NCBI GenBank assembly: GCA_027623995.1
Contig: JAQBUF010000033.1
Span: 1 to 36,073 of the forward strand
DNA: 36,073 bases
Reading direction: 5' to 3'
Source of the DNA: Nitrospirota bacterium
Lineage (GTDB): Bacteria; Nitrospirota; Nitrospiria; Nitrospirales; UBA8639
Part shown: positions 13,677 through 22,317 of the stretch, piece after piece
Layout of the letters: every line of letters starts with the position of its first letter
Position numbering within the stretch: position 1 is the first letter of the stretch
The notes under the pieces: generated by a model
The model's input: the letters and a program-made list of their open reading frames with translations, nothing else
Databases searched by the model: none
What the model was told of the DNA's origin: nothing
Position numbers and translations under genes: made by a program

Positions 13677-15422
13677 TCAAGAAAGGTCTTGTGTGGAAAT
13701 GTTTAGATCATCCAACCACCGGTAGAAGGTGGCGCGGCTGATACCCATAAGTTTTGCGGCTTTAACTCGATTGCCTTTGGTTTGTTGAAGAGCGGACAGG
13801 ATCTGTTCCCTATTTTTCTCTGGTAGGGCAGTGGGCAATTCCAGGTGTTCTTGGTGGGCTGTAGGGCTGGGTTGCTCAAGGAGCTCAGGTGGAAAATGCT
13901 GGGGTTGAATGGTGGAGCCCTCACATTGGAGAACCGCATATTCAATGACGCTTTTAAATTCTCGCACATTACCTGGCCATGCATACTCGGTGAGTAAGTG
14001 TAAGGCTGAAGGGCTTATATCTTGAACAAATAATTTGCCCATGGCTTGACGGCATTGGCTCAGAGTGGCCGAGACTAAGAGCGGAATATCTTCTTTTCGT
14101 TCTCGAAGACCCGGCAGGCGGATTCGACCAACACGAATCCGGTACAATAGATCGGCTCGAAACTGATTGTGCGCTACTTGTTCATTTAAGTTTTGATGCG
14201 TGGCGCAGATGATACGAACATCGACCTTTCTCGGTTGCGATTCCCCCAGTCGAGTGATTTCCTTTTCTTGCAACACCCGGAGTAAATTGGTTTGGACGGT
14301 AGCAGGCATGTCTCCAATTTCATCGAGAAAGAGCGTCCCACCCTGCGCAGATTCAAAAAATCCCCGGTGGTCGGAGCTGGCTCCGGTAAACGCGCCTTTT
14401 TTGTGACCAAACAATTGGCTGCCTAACAGCGACTCCGTCAGCCCCGCACAATTCACCGCGAGAAAGGGTTTATCTTTTCTGGGGCTTGAATAGTGAAGAG
14501 CCCGCGCCACCAGTTCTTTCCCCGTGCCTGTTTCCCCTTCGATTAACACCGTCGTTTCGACCTGGGAGAGGTTTTGAATTTGCCTGTACACCTCTTGCAT
14601 GGGTTTGCACTTCCCGATCATATCGTGAAATTGGGATTTTTCATCCAGTTGTTTTCGGAGGGTATGAACCTCGGTGACATCATAGAGAAAAAACATTTTA
14701 GCTCGAGGGTCACGAGGGTCATCTTGAATGTCGATTTCCAGCCAATGTTGTGAATTTCCTGGAGTGGTGAAATGGACCAAAACCTTTTGGCGCTCTTCGA
14801 CCGGTTGATTCATGAGATGGGCCAGGACTTGGATGTCGTCGTCTGCTAACCCCAACGCATGTTGCCAGAGTTGCCCTTCGAGGCCATTATCTGTTTTTCC
14901 CAATAGCCGGATGGCGGACACACTCATGTGGAGAATCCGGCCTTCGGGGTTGGTCAAAATCGTGCCGATGTGCAGTTGATTCAAAATCGAATGGAGGTCG
15001 TCCGCGCTTTTTTTGACTTGGGCATTCACCCTTTCTAATTCAGCCTGGATGCGTTTCCTTTCAATGGCATAGTCGATGGCCCGAATGAGGACTTGGCCAT
15101 CCACTTCTCCCTTATTCAGGTAGTCTTGGGCGCCTTCTCGAACCGCCTGAATAGCGAGTTCTTGGTCGTTGAGGCCTGTGAGTAACACGAGTGGGAGCGA
15201 AGGGTAGGACTCGGCAAGTTTTCGGAATGTTTCTAACCCATGGCTATCGGGCAAGGAGAGGTCCACGAGTGCTACATCAAAATTGGCTTCTTTGAGGTGG
15301 TCAAAGGCTTGTGCAAGAGATTCGGCGTTGATGATATCCAACGAGCGACCTTGAATATCACGAAAGAGCTCCTGAATAAGGCGAGCATCCCCCGGGTTAT
15401 CTTCGAGTAAAAGGATTTTCAT
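13677..15422 (-). CDS. Sigma-54-dependent response regulator (REC-PAS-AAA+-Fis)
   Basis: A 581-residue enhancer-binding protein. The receiver domain (about 1-120) has the phosphoacceptor in VALVDLSLPDSHG. A PAS domain (about 140-255) follows. The AAA+ sigma-54 interaction domain carries Walker A GETGTGKE, the sigma-54-contact loop GAFTGA (about 343-348) and Walker B GGTLFLDEIGD. The C-terminus is a Fis-type helix-turn-helix (GNRVKAAKLMGISRATFYRW). It would activate sigma-54 promoters from distant sites after phosphorylation. The ATG at 15422 is chosen over an in-frame TTG at 15431. It lies directly downstream of the LOV kinase gene (about 100 bases), its likely partner. Confidence 0.95.
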   Translation of the reverse strand: MKILLLEDNPGDARLIQELFRDIQGRSLDIINAESLAQAFDHLKEANFDVALVDLSLPDSHGLETFRKLAESYPSLPLVLLTGLNDQELAIQAVREGAQDYLNKGEVDGQVLIRAIDYAIERKRIQAELERVNAQVKKSADDLHSILNQLHIGTILTNPEGRILHMSVSAIRLLGKTDNGLEGQLWQHALGLADDDIQVLAHLMNQPVEERQKVLVHFTTPGNSQHWLEIDIQDDPRDPRAKMFFLYDVTEVHTLRKQLDEKSQFHDMIGKCKPMQEVYRQIQNLSQVETTVLIEGETGTGKELVARALHYSSPRKDKPFLAVNCAGLTESLLGSQLFGHKKGAFTGASSDHRGFFESAQGGTLFLDEIGDMPATVQTNLLRVLQEKEITRLGESQPRKVDVRIICATHQNLNEQVAHNQFRADLLYRIRVGRIRLPGLRERKEDIPLLVSATLSQCRQAMGKLFVQDISPSALHLLTEYAWPGNVREFKSVIEYAVLQCEGSTIQPQHFPPELLEQPSPTAHQEHLELPTALPEKNREQILSALQQTKGNRVKAAKLMGISRATFYRWLDDLNISTQDLS

Positions 15423-15519
15423 TGAATCCAACTTGCTGAAGGTTGTGAACTTTCTATTTCTTTACAAAAAGATCTTAGCATATAGCAGTTCTTATAAGAG
15501 AGGGTGGCTCCAGAATCGA

Positions 15520-17634
15520 TTAAGCTCCAACTGGTGATTTGATCGTGAAATAAAATGTCGATCCTTTTCCTTGTTCAGATTCCACCCATATGCTCCCGCC
15601 ATGTTTTTCCACGATCCTTTTGCAGGTGGCCAACCCAATTCCGGTTCCGGGATATTCTTCTCGACTATGTAAACGTTGAAAAATCAAAAAGATCCGATCG
15701 AGTTGGTCGGGTGGGATGCCTATCCCATTATCACTGACAGAAAATTCCCACCCATTCGTAAGTGCCTTCGCTCCTACGTGTATTTTGGGTGCAGCATTTC
15801 CTTTAAATTTTAAGGCATTCCCAATCAAGTTTTGAAAGACTTGAGTTAAAAGCGTTGGATTCGCTTGAACACACGGAAGCGCATCATGGGTAATGTCGGC
15901 ATGATGTTCTTGTACCGAAGCCGTGAGATTTTTTATGACATGTTGACACACAAGTTCGCAGTCGGTTTTCTCGAAGGGTTTGGTTTCTGCCCCTACTCGC
16001 GAGTATTCCAGAAGATCACGAATAAGGCGTTGCATTCTGTTGGCGCCATCGACCGCGAACTCGATAAATTCATTGGCATCATCATCTAACTTCCCCTTAT
16101 AACGTTTTCTAAGTAACTGAGTGTAGCTGGCGACCATGCGCAGTGGCTCTTGAAGATCGTGCGAAGCTACATAAGCAAATTGTTGAAGCTCGTCGTTGGA
16201 TCGAGCAAGGTCCACGGTCTTTTTCGCCAGCTCGGCTTCTTGTCGTTTGCGGTGGGTGATGTCTGTTTGTACCCCAATGAAATGAGTGAGATTTCCGTAA
16301 GCATCCCTCACAGGGGCAATATAAAATTCATTCCAAAATAACGTCCCATCCTTTTTATAATTTCTCAGCTCGGCTTTCCCTTCCGTGCCTTCGCGTATAG
16401 CCTGGCGAATGTCGTCTAGTCCCGGTTGAGCACGATCCTTTCCCTGGAGAAAACGGCAGTTTTGGCCAATAACCTCTTCTCTTGTAAACCCCGTAATTTT
16501 TTCAAAAGCGGCATTACAATAGATCGTAGGCATATCTGGCTTGCGAGCATCGGCAATGAGAATTCCGTTGGTGGCGGAATTAATTGAACGATCACGAAGT
16601 GCCAGCTCTTCCTCATACAATTTGCGGCTGGTAACATTTCTTGCTGTAGCATAAATTACCTGGTCTTTTGGGCTGGGCATTGCATTCCACAGCAGCCATT
16701 TATGGGAACCATCTTTGGTGACGTATCGATTTTCAAATTGAATCGTCGGTTTGCCTTCCCTCAAGGATTCAAGCTCATTGATGGTAGACATTTTGTCTTC
16801 GGGATGTACATATTTCATGAAAGGTTGATGTTGCAATTCTTCAATGGAGTAACCGATCTCACGTTCCCAAGCAGGATTTAGTGCCTTAAATCTCCCATCC
16901 AATCCGGCGATGCAAAATAAATCCGGAGAGAGCGCAAAGAAGCGATTGCGTTCATCTTCGGCTTTTATCCGTTTTTCGATTTCTTGTTCCAGTCGTTTTC
17001 TTTTCACCACAACTTGGCGAGCGAGGATAACACTCAAAATAATGACCACTAGTCCAATGAATGGCGCGTCTCTCAATAATTTCAGTGCTTTTTCTCGAGA
17101 GTGAGTACTGAGCAATTTGACCACTTCGTCCGCATTTTGTTGAAGGTCATTTTGGATTTGAATAAGTAATGAAAATGATTCAGACGAGGGAGAGTGATCT
17201 GGGGCTTCGAATAATAAGGTTTTAGTTTTGGTGAAATATCCTTCCAAAAGGGAACGTTGTCGATCCAAGAGTTCCCGAATTTGGTCTGTCGGGGCTGGGG
17301 GGATCGAAATCCTTTCCCCGGTATAGAGGTTTACAATGACGGTTCCTCCATTTTTTAACGCATCGACGGAGACCAACAGCATATCTTGGGTTTTTTGAAG
17401 GTCGGACTGAACCCCATGAGACGCCAACATCATTTTATTAAAATACTGTTGAATCATCATTCGTTGGCGGCCTGCTATATCCACAACCATCCCATCGAGT
17501 TCGAGGTGTTTTAACGTATTAAAGATGAAGGCAAATATGGACCCCAGAGCCAGGATGAAAATCAGCACCATGGCGATCATTCTCTGCCCAATGTTCAACG
17601 GAAACGTTATTCCCAATTTGGATAATGGATTCAT
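15520..17634 (-). CDS. Membrane LOV-type sensor histidine kinase
   Basis: A 704-residue hybrid-input kinase. TM1 (about 18-40) precedes a periplasmic domain with a NarX/PilJ-like box (DIAGRQRMMIQQYFNKMM) and TM2 at about 190-210. PAS 1 spans about 230-340. PAS 2 (about 350-465) has the LOV signature: NCRFLQ with the photoactive Cys at 393, FMN-contacting Asn in IYCNAAF and LFWNEFYIAPV, and Gln in IGVQTDIT. HisKA follows with His492 in SHDLQEPLR, then HATPase_c with NLIGNALKFKG, DNGIGIPPDQ and GTGIGLATCKRIVEKHGG. LOV domains form a flavin-cysteinyl adduct in blue light. The protein may integrate light with a periplasmic ligand or membrane signal. Confidence 0.93.
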   Translation of the reverse strand: MNPLSKLGITFPLNIGQRMIAMVLIFILALGSIFAFIFNTLKHLELDGMVVDIAGRQRMMIQQYFNKMMLASHGVQSDLQKTQDMLLVSVDALKNGGTVIVNLYTGERISIPPAPTDQIRELLDRQRSLLEGYFTKTKTLLFEAPDHSPSSESFSLLIQIQNDLQQNADEVVKLLSTHSREKALKLLRDAPFIGLVVIILSVILARQVVVKRKRLEQEIEKRIKAEDERNRFFALSPDLFCIAGLDGRFKALNPAWEREIGYSIEELQHQPFMKYVHPEDKMSTINELESLREGKPTIQFENRYVTKDGSHKWLLWNAMPSPKDQVIYATARNVTSRKLYEEELALRDRSINSATNGILIADARKPDMPTIYCNAAFEKITGFTREEVIGQNCRFLQGKDRAQPGLDDIRQAIREGTEGKAELRNYKKDGTLFWNEFYIAPVRDAYGNLTHFIGVQTDITHRKRQEAELAKKTVDLARSNDELQQFAYVASHDLQEPLRMVASYTQLLRKRYKGKLDDDANEFIEFAVDGANRMQRLIRDLLEYSRVGAETKPFEKTDCELVCQHVIKNLTASVQEHHADITHDALPCVQANPTLLTQVFQNLIGNALKFKGNAAPKIHVGAKALTNGWEFSVSDNGIGIPPDQLDRIFLIFQRLHSREEYPGTGIGLATCKRIVEKHGGSIWVESEQGKGSTFYFTIKSPVGA

Positions 17635-17899
17635 GGATTAATACCCCTTGGGGGAAGATGGTCGAACCATTTTCTCAACAAACATGTTGAAATGGTACCA
17701 ATTATGAGGTGAGTTATTGTCTTGTACAACCAAAATCACTTCAACTCGTTTTTTAACAGGTTGCCATGAAAGGTCAAGGATTCGTGAGTAGCAAACCGGG
17801 GGCGTTCATTAGCTTAACCCAAAACAGCGTTGATCAGGAAAAAGATCCGGAGGATTGTCAGTGTGGAAGATTACGAGAAAGTCTCCCTGGTCTTTTTGC

Positions 17900-18763
17900 T
17901 CAACGTTTAGCATTAAATCCTTCCTGGCTGACCCCGACTCGAGTAACCTCACGAAAAACTTCTTTGAAAATCCCCACGATTTCCTCAAACTTTTCTAACG
18001 TATTCCATTCATGAAAGCCTGTGTCGCTCAACAGTTGAGGAAGCGCCGTCTGTTTCGTGCGTTTCCCATCTTGGCTTCCATCGCCAAGTAAGTAATGGTC
18101 GAGGATCGCGCGATCACAGCTGGCTTCGAGATCTGTCGCAAATTGCCAGGGATTATTTAAGGGTAGTAAGGGACTCACTGTTGCAACGGTGTGTAACCCG
18201 GCGGCTCGTAAGGTTCGAAGGGCATGGATGCGGGATTCTGGTGAGTGTGCATGCGGTTGAAATGGCCTTGGCCATTTTGCTCGGTCGGTCTCGACGGTGA
18301 TGTTGATGTGGAGCCGACATTGTTCATTGAGTTTCAGTAGCACAGGGAGGTCTTCAGTGACCATCGGTGTGTGTGTCTGAATGACCAATGAGTCTGGGGG
18401 GCGAGCAATCATGTCTTCTAAAAGTCGTCGTGTACGACGAGTGGTCCGTTCCTGTGGTGGATAGGGCTCCGTGACACTCGACATGAAAATGTGAATGGGT
18501 TTGGCTTCACCAGATTTAGGATGTTTCAATCGATCGTATTGTGTGCGATAGGCGTCAAGGACTCTTTCCTTCACATCCAAAAAACTTCCCCACCGACGTC
18601 CTTGTAAGTGAAACGAATTCCACTGCGCGTAGCAGTACACTCCACAAAGTGTATTCCCAAGCGCACACCCACGATAGAGATTAATCGAGTGCGTAAAACC
18701 TTCGCCTAAAAATCCACCCGTGGGATTGAGAATCGTTCGGCATGGAATATCTTGGACCTTCAT
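17900..18763 (-). CDS. SplB-like (spore photoproduct lyase family) radical SAM protein
   Basis: A 287-residue protein. The Cys cluster YRGCALGNTLCGVYCYAQ (Cys33, Cys40, Cys44) would bind the radical-SAM [4Fe-4S] cluster. It is C-x6-C-x3-C rather than the usual C-x3-C-x2-C spacing, with an extended first gap. IFMSSVTEPYPPQE, LVIQTHTPMV, INITVETD and VATVSPLLPL match the COG1533 family. Members resemble spore photoproduct lyase, but most have unknown substrates. The start ATG at 18763 has no clear Shine-Dalgarno sequence. Its location beside the LOV kinase locus and with phr in the same window hints at photodamage repair, which is unproven. Confidence 0.88.
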   Translation of the reverse strand: MKVQDIPCRTILNPTGGFLGEGFTHSINLYRGCALGNTLCGVYCYAQWNSFHLQGRRWGSFLDVKERVLDAYRTQYDRLKHPKSGEAKPIHIFMSSVTEPYPPQERTTRRTRRLLEDMIARPPDSLVIQTHTPMVTEDLPVLLKLNEQCRLHINITVETDRAKWPRPFQPHAHSPESRIHALRTLRAAGLHTVATVSPLLPLNNPWQFATDLEASCDRAILDHYLLGDGSQDGKRTKQTALPQLLSDTGFHEWNTLEKFEEIVGIFKEVFREVTRVGVSQEGFNAKR

Positions 18764-18811
18764 GTTTGGTCAGGGCCCGGGGGGTTCCAGAGGAATGTGT
18801 GCTTCCATGAA

Positions 18812-19285
18812 TTATTGTAAAACAGCGGCCAGAAGATTGCTTACGGTTTCGCCACCGTTTGCTTTCACGTAGTTCAAAATGACTGGCACGAATTGGTTGA
18901 CCATATCCGGTGAGAGCCCGAGTTGAGAGAATGAACTGGCGAGGCTGGCCAATCCTTCAAGGCTACTCCCGCCACCTCCGAACATTGATGTTGCACCACC
19001 AAGCATTCCCCCCATGCTCGTTTCTTTTTTCGGAGCCGCATCGAGCAGCCCATTCATATCTGGCACAGTATTGGAGACCTGGGAAAATTCTTGCGGGCTG
19101 AGTTTCTCTTTCGCGAGATTGAAGATGGACCCGGTGCCGCCTTGGGCTTGTGGTTCTGTGACACCAAGTTGTTGGGTGAGAAGACTGATAAGGCTGGTGT
19201 CTTGGGCGAAAAGAGGCGTATTGCTGAAAAAGAACATGAAGGACGCCAATAATATTGTGGAAAAACCGAACTGAAGTCTCGACAT
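18812..19285 (-). CDS. DUF2780 exported protein
   Basis: A 157-residue protein with a signal peptide (ILLASFMFFFSNTPLFA). The body matches the DUF2780 (VcgC/VcgE) layout: LLTQQLGVTEPQAQGGTGSI, FNLAKEKLSPQEFSQV, a Gly-rich linker, LSPDMVNQFVPVILNYVKAN and a C-terminal VSNLLAAVLQ. The family is periplasmic with unknown function. The ATG at 19285 is preceded by ACGGAGGCACGCG. It is divergent from the secreted protein gene at 19396. Confidence 0.85.
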   Translation of the reverse strand: MSRLQFGFSTILLASFMFFFSNTPLFAQDTSLISLLTQQLGVTEPQAQGGTGSIFNLAKEKLSPQEFSQVSNTVPDMNGLLDAAPKKETSMGGMLGGATSMFGGGGSSLEGLASLASSFSQLGLSPDMVNQFVPVILNYVKANGGETVSNLLAAVLQ

Positions 19286-19315
19286 CGCGTGCCTCCGTTT
19301 TTTAATGAGATTGAG

Positions 19316-19345
19316 TTGGCCAGGGGTACTATCCGGCCCTATAAG
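19316..19345 (+). promoter_or_regulatory. Possible sigma-70 promoter for the gene at 19396
   Basis: TTGGCC (19316-19321) and TATAAG (19340-19345) with an 18-base spacer lie 50 bases before the ATG. The -10 match is good and the -35 match is moderate. Confidence 0.35.
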
Positions 19346-19395
19346 AGAGTACCATATTTAAAGAGAAGAAATTGTGAATTCAAATGGAGAGCGAT

Positions 19396-19899
19396 ATGAA
19401 ACTTCTTAATTGCTGGGGTCTGTTGGCCCTTTTCGTTCTGGCCTTTGGGTTGGTCCTTCCGGTGGCTGACGCATCTCAACTAGGAAGCGAGCGTGGGCAG
19501 AGTGTATTGGTCTCAGAATGTTCTGAGAACCTTGCGCATCTTGAGGGCGAAATGGAGGACCTTCTAAAGTCGGTGCATGTCCAAGAATTTCGGGAAACCA
19601 TGCGGCGTTCTTTAAGAGCCTCGATTCCAGAAGCTGTCAGCCATATTGATGGGCTTACACAAGAAATCGACTCTCTGAAACGGGAGATACAACATCAAGT
19701 TCGTGTGGAAAAAAGCGCGGAATTTATTCTTCGCGATATAACCAAGACCTCTGACGGTCCCTTCAAGCCTTGTCGGCGAACGGAAGAGGGTGGATATTGC
19801 GAAACGCTTGAACGATACTACATGGCCAAAGCCGCAAATCTGGCGAACCTCGGATTTCTCCAAGCGCTGGAATGTCATCAGGACAACGGGAAAAATTGA
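19396..19899 (+). CDS. Secreted protein of unknown function
   Basis: A 167-residue protein. The ATG at 19396 is chosen because GGAGAGCGAT precedes it with good spacing; the ATG at 19384 lacks a site. It has a signal peptide (LLALFVLAFGLVLPVADA), a long helical, charged domain and four cysteines in the mature part (SECSEN, KPCRR, GYCETL, LECHQ) that could form disulfides. No family was recognised. Confidence 0.75.
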   Translation: MKLLNCWGLLALFVLAFGLVLPVADASQLGSERGQSVLVSECSENLAHLEGEMEDLLKSVHVQEFRETMRRSLRASIPEAVSHIDGLTQEIDSLKREIQHQVRVEKSAEFILRDITKTSDGPFKPCRRTEEGGYCETLERYYMAKAANLANLGFLQALECHQDNGKN

Positions 19900-20232
19900 G
19901 CAGCTCGCAAGTTATCTAGGTTAATTTACCTAATTATTTTGTTATCTTCTTTCCTTATTTTTTCGACAATTCTATGGTCCTTCTTTGGCTTGACACCCTT
20001 GCCTTTGAATGCCACTGTACACTCCTATAGAGAAGGGAAGAGCCAGTAGTTATGGCCTTCTGACTTTGATGCAATGTTCTAATTTATCAAACAGTTCGGT
20101 GGGAAATCCGTTGATGTTCGAGGATGGCCCCAAGAAGACCTGGTGGCCAAACGAAAAGCCTGGATCAACGCGTATTCCGATCACGCGTTGTTATATTTTG
20201 AAATTCAAAAAGTTTCTTGAGGTATAGAGGCT
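19900..20232. other. Intergenic region with a possible gene remnant (20083-20220)
   Basis: The plus-strand frame 20083-20220 reads 45 codons with protein-like composition (VDVRGWPQEDLVAKRKAWIN, then ALLYFEIQKVS) and ends in TGA, but it has a stop directly upstream and no start codon. It may be the tail of a decayed gene. I recognise no homologue. A T-rich patch follows the gene ending at 19899. Confidence 0.3.
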
Positions 20233-21660
20233 GTGTCAGGCTTACTTCGTTGCATTTCTCGGGGGAGACTTTGTGTGCATCTTCTTTTGGTGTTGATAAG
20301 CCTCTTGTGGGTTCCTGCGCTTTTGTTTGGAAAGACTGACGCCTCTCCTGCTCAACCACCTTCGAATCCTCAGGCCATGCCGACCTTCGAAACCCTTCAC
20401 CCTGCGCCAGCGAAGACCCTCTTACCTTTCGATTTGCTCAAAAGCGATCATCACGACATTGGCGGTGAAAGTATCCCGGATGGATGGTGGTATCGCTATA
20501 CCCTGAATTCACCATTCGGAAAATTGGAGGTGTTAGGCGAGGACATGCTTCGCATTCGCGTTCATGAGGTGCAGGCATTAGCGAAGATGGACCAAGAGAT
20601 GAGTCAACCCATCGCCTTTGGCTATGGCGTGCTAGATACCGTGGTCAGTCCATTTAAATTTCTTTGGTCGCTAATCACTGAACCCAAAGAGACGTTGACG
20701 GGAGTGCCCAAGGGTATGAAGCGCGTGGGAACAAGAATTAGTGAGATGGTGACGGGAGAACGTGGAAAATTGGATGGTGGGGAAGGTTCTGAATTGATCG
20801 GATATGCAGGAGTGAAGCGAACGGTGGCCGCTGCCGCTGGGGTGAATGTGTATTCTTCCAATCTCGCACTACAGGAGCAGCTCGATCACATTGCGGTTGC
20901 AGGATATTCCGGTGGGGTGGGGTCGCGCATTGCGTTAATTCCGGTGAGTGGCCCTGTGGGCCTTGCACTGACCACTACCTCATTTAGCCGTGCTATGAAC
21001 GAAATGTTGTTGGAATATGCCCCTGAGGATTTGCGACGAATCAATCGTAAAACCCTTGAAACCATTGGCGTGCGAAAAGAGATTCGTGAGTCGTTTCTTG
21101 AGCATCCGTGGTTCTCGCCGAGACATGAAACCATTCTTGTTCAAGCCTTGGATGAAATGAAAGGGGTGGCTGATCGAAGCTTAGCACTGCAAGTGGCGAT
21201 GAACGCAAAGTCAGAGGAAGAAGCGTTGTTTATTCAACGCCTCGTAGAAATGTTTGCAAGTTATCATCAAACCGTGGTTCCGCTTGGGGAATTTATTCTG
21301 ATCGATGACCGTTTGTTGGTGGGGTATACCACGGATCACACGTTGATGTGCGCCTTGCCTTTGGCGCATGTGGCGTGGACGCAAGAGCTGGCCACTGCTG
21401 TGGATACGGTCGTCAGTTGGCACTCGCGTGCGCATCCCATTCGGCGGGTAGAATTATGGGCATCAGGAGAACTTACCCCACGAGCTCAAAATGAGTTGAA
21501 GACGCGAGGCGTCATGCTCTTTCAGAAAAAGCGGGAACGTCTGTTGCCATCGGTTCTTCCCGAACCCTTGGCATTATCGAAAAAAGTGGATGCGGTCGCC
21601 GCATCAGAAATTAATGCACCGCAAGGAACGGTGCCTGCCAAAGACCATGATAAGAAATGA
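20233..21660 (+). CDS. Exported protein of unknown function
   Basis: A 475-residue protein starting with GTG at 20233; a stop lies four codons upstream, so the start is bounded. It has an N-terminal hydrophobic segment (LCVHLLLVLISLLWVPALLF), a Pro-rich linker, and then a domain with conserved-looking segments: GWWYRYTLNSPFGKLEVLGE, VLDTVVSPFKFLWSLITEPK, TLTGVPKGMKRVGTRI and a hydrophobic stretch GPVGLALTTTSFSRAMNEM. The C-terminus is Lys-rich. I cannot assign a family. It is followed closely by a second exported protein gene on the same strand. Confidence 0.75.
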   Translation: MSGLLRCISRGRLCVHLLLVLISLLWVPALLFGKTDASPAQPPSNPQAMPTFETLHPAPAKTLLPFDLLKSDHHDIGGESIPDGWWYRYTLNSPFGKLEVLGEDMLRIRVHEVQALAKMDQEMSQPIAFGYGVLDTVVSPFKFLWSLITEPKETLTGVPKGMKRVGTRISEMVTGERGKLDGGEGSELIGYAGVKRTVAAAAGVNVYSSNLALQEQLDHIAVAGYSGGVGSRIALIPVSGPVGLALTTTSFSRAMNEMLLEYAPEDLRRINRKTLETIGVRKEIRESFLEHPWFSPRHETILVQALDEMKGVADRSLALQVAMNAKSEEEALFIQRLVEMFASYHQTVVPLGEFILIDDRLLVGYTTDHTLMCALPLAHVAWTQELATAVDTVVSWHSRAHPIRRVELWASGELTPRAQNELKTRGVMLFQKKRERLLPSVLPEPLALSKKVDAVAASEINAPQGTVPAKDHDKK

Positions 21661-21688
21661 ATCGAGGATGTGTACGGTGAATGAGATC

Positions 21689-22141
21689 ATGACCTTCAAA
21701 GTATTCAAACAAAAAACCTTTCCATCGCCCTGTCTTTTCTCCCCAAGGGCGACGAGAAGAACCATGAGCATGTGCGTCACGCTGTTGATGGTGTTGGGGA
21801 TGTGGAGCCCACTTCAGGCTCGTGATTTAGTTCAGCCGGCGTTATCTATTGAAGGGATGACTCAAGAACAACAACGCGTGTATCTCGATGGATTGGCGGA
21901 TGGTTTTCAAATTATTAACGCCAAAATTCAGAGGAAGGGACAGCCGCCAATGTATTGCATCCCTGAAAAAGTGGTCATTCTCGGCCGAGATTTGTTGGAA
22001 TTTGCGGCAGAGGATCTACAGGGGCCACAAGAGGATCTCACCATTGCCGTCTCGGGCCTCCTCGGGCTCATTGAGCGTTATCCATGTACAAAAGAGAATG
22101 GTGAAGCACCGCCTCCTACCCAAAAACCTACCACGAAATAA
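21689..22141 (+). CDS. Exported Rap1a/Tai-like protein
   Basis: About 150 residues. The start is uncertain: in-frame starts occur at 21668, 21677 (GTG), 21689 and 21764, and frames further upstream overlap the previous gene. A signal sequence (MSMCVTLLMVLGMWSPLQA) precedes a helical domain with YLDGLADGF, YCIPEKVVILGRDLLEFAAE and GLLGLIERYPC. The two cysteines and the 'C-P ... L-E... YPC' spacing match the Rap1a/Tai fold, known from type VI secretion immunity proteins but also widespread outside T6SS. No T6SS gene is visible here, so the function is open. Confidence 0.65.
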   Translation: MTFKVFKQKTFPSPCLFSPRATRRTMSMCVTLLMVLGMWSPLQARDLVQPALSIEGMTQEQQRVYLDGLADGFQIINAKIQRKGQPPMYCIPEKVVILGRDLLEFAAEDLQGPQEDLTIAVSGLLGLIERYPCTKENGEAPPPTQKPTTK

Positions 22142-22157
22142 TACCCTAGAATAATAT

Positions 22158-22298
22158 GGGCACCTCTAAAAACCGTTCTTTTCCGTGATGGCGGCGTCAG
22201 CCTCGTGCTCAAATCCTCATGTATTCGCCCATACACTCCGGTTTTCCGCGCGCGGCTTCCTTACCCTCACGAAAAATTCCTGGTTTTTAGAGGTGCCC
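22158..22298. mobile_element. MITE with 17-base terminal inverted repeats
   Basis: A 141-base element with perfect ends GGGCACCTCTAAAAACC (22158-22174) and GGTTTTTAGAGGTGCCC (22282-22298), flanked by the 4-base direct repeat ATAT on both sides (22154-22157 and 22299-22302). Inside it, TTCCGTGA and TCACGAAAA extend the symmetry. No transposase frame is present, so it must be mobilised in trans. It lies between convergent genes and may also act as a two-way transcription barrier. Confidence 0.85.
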
Positions 22299-22317
22299 AT
22301 ATGTTGTGCGATTTCCG

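Noticed and set aside
15423-15431. TTG start for the sigma-54 activator
   Set aside because: The ATG three codons later gives the normal receiver N-terminus and needs no rare start codon.
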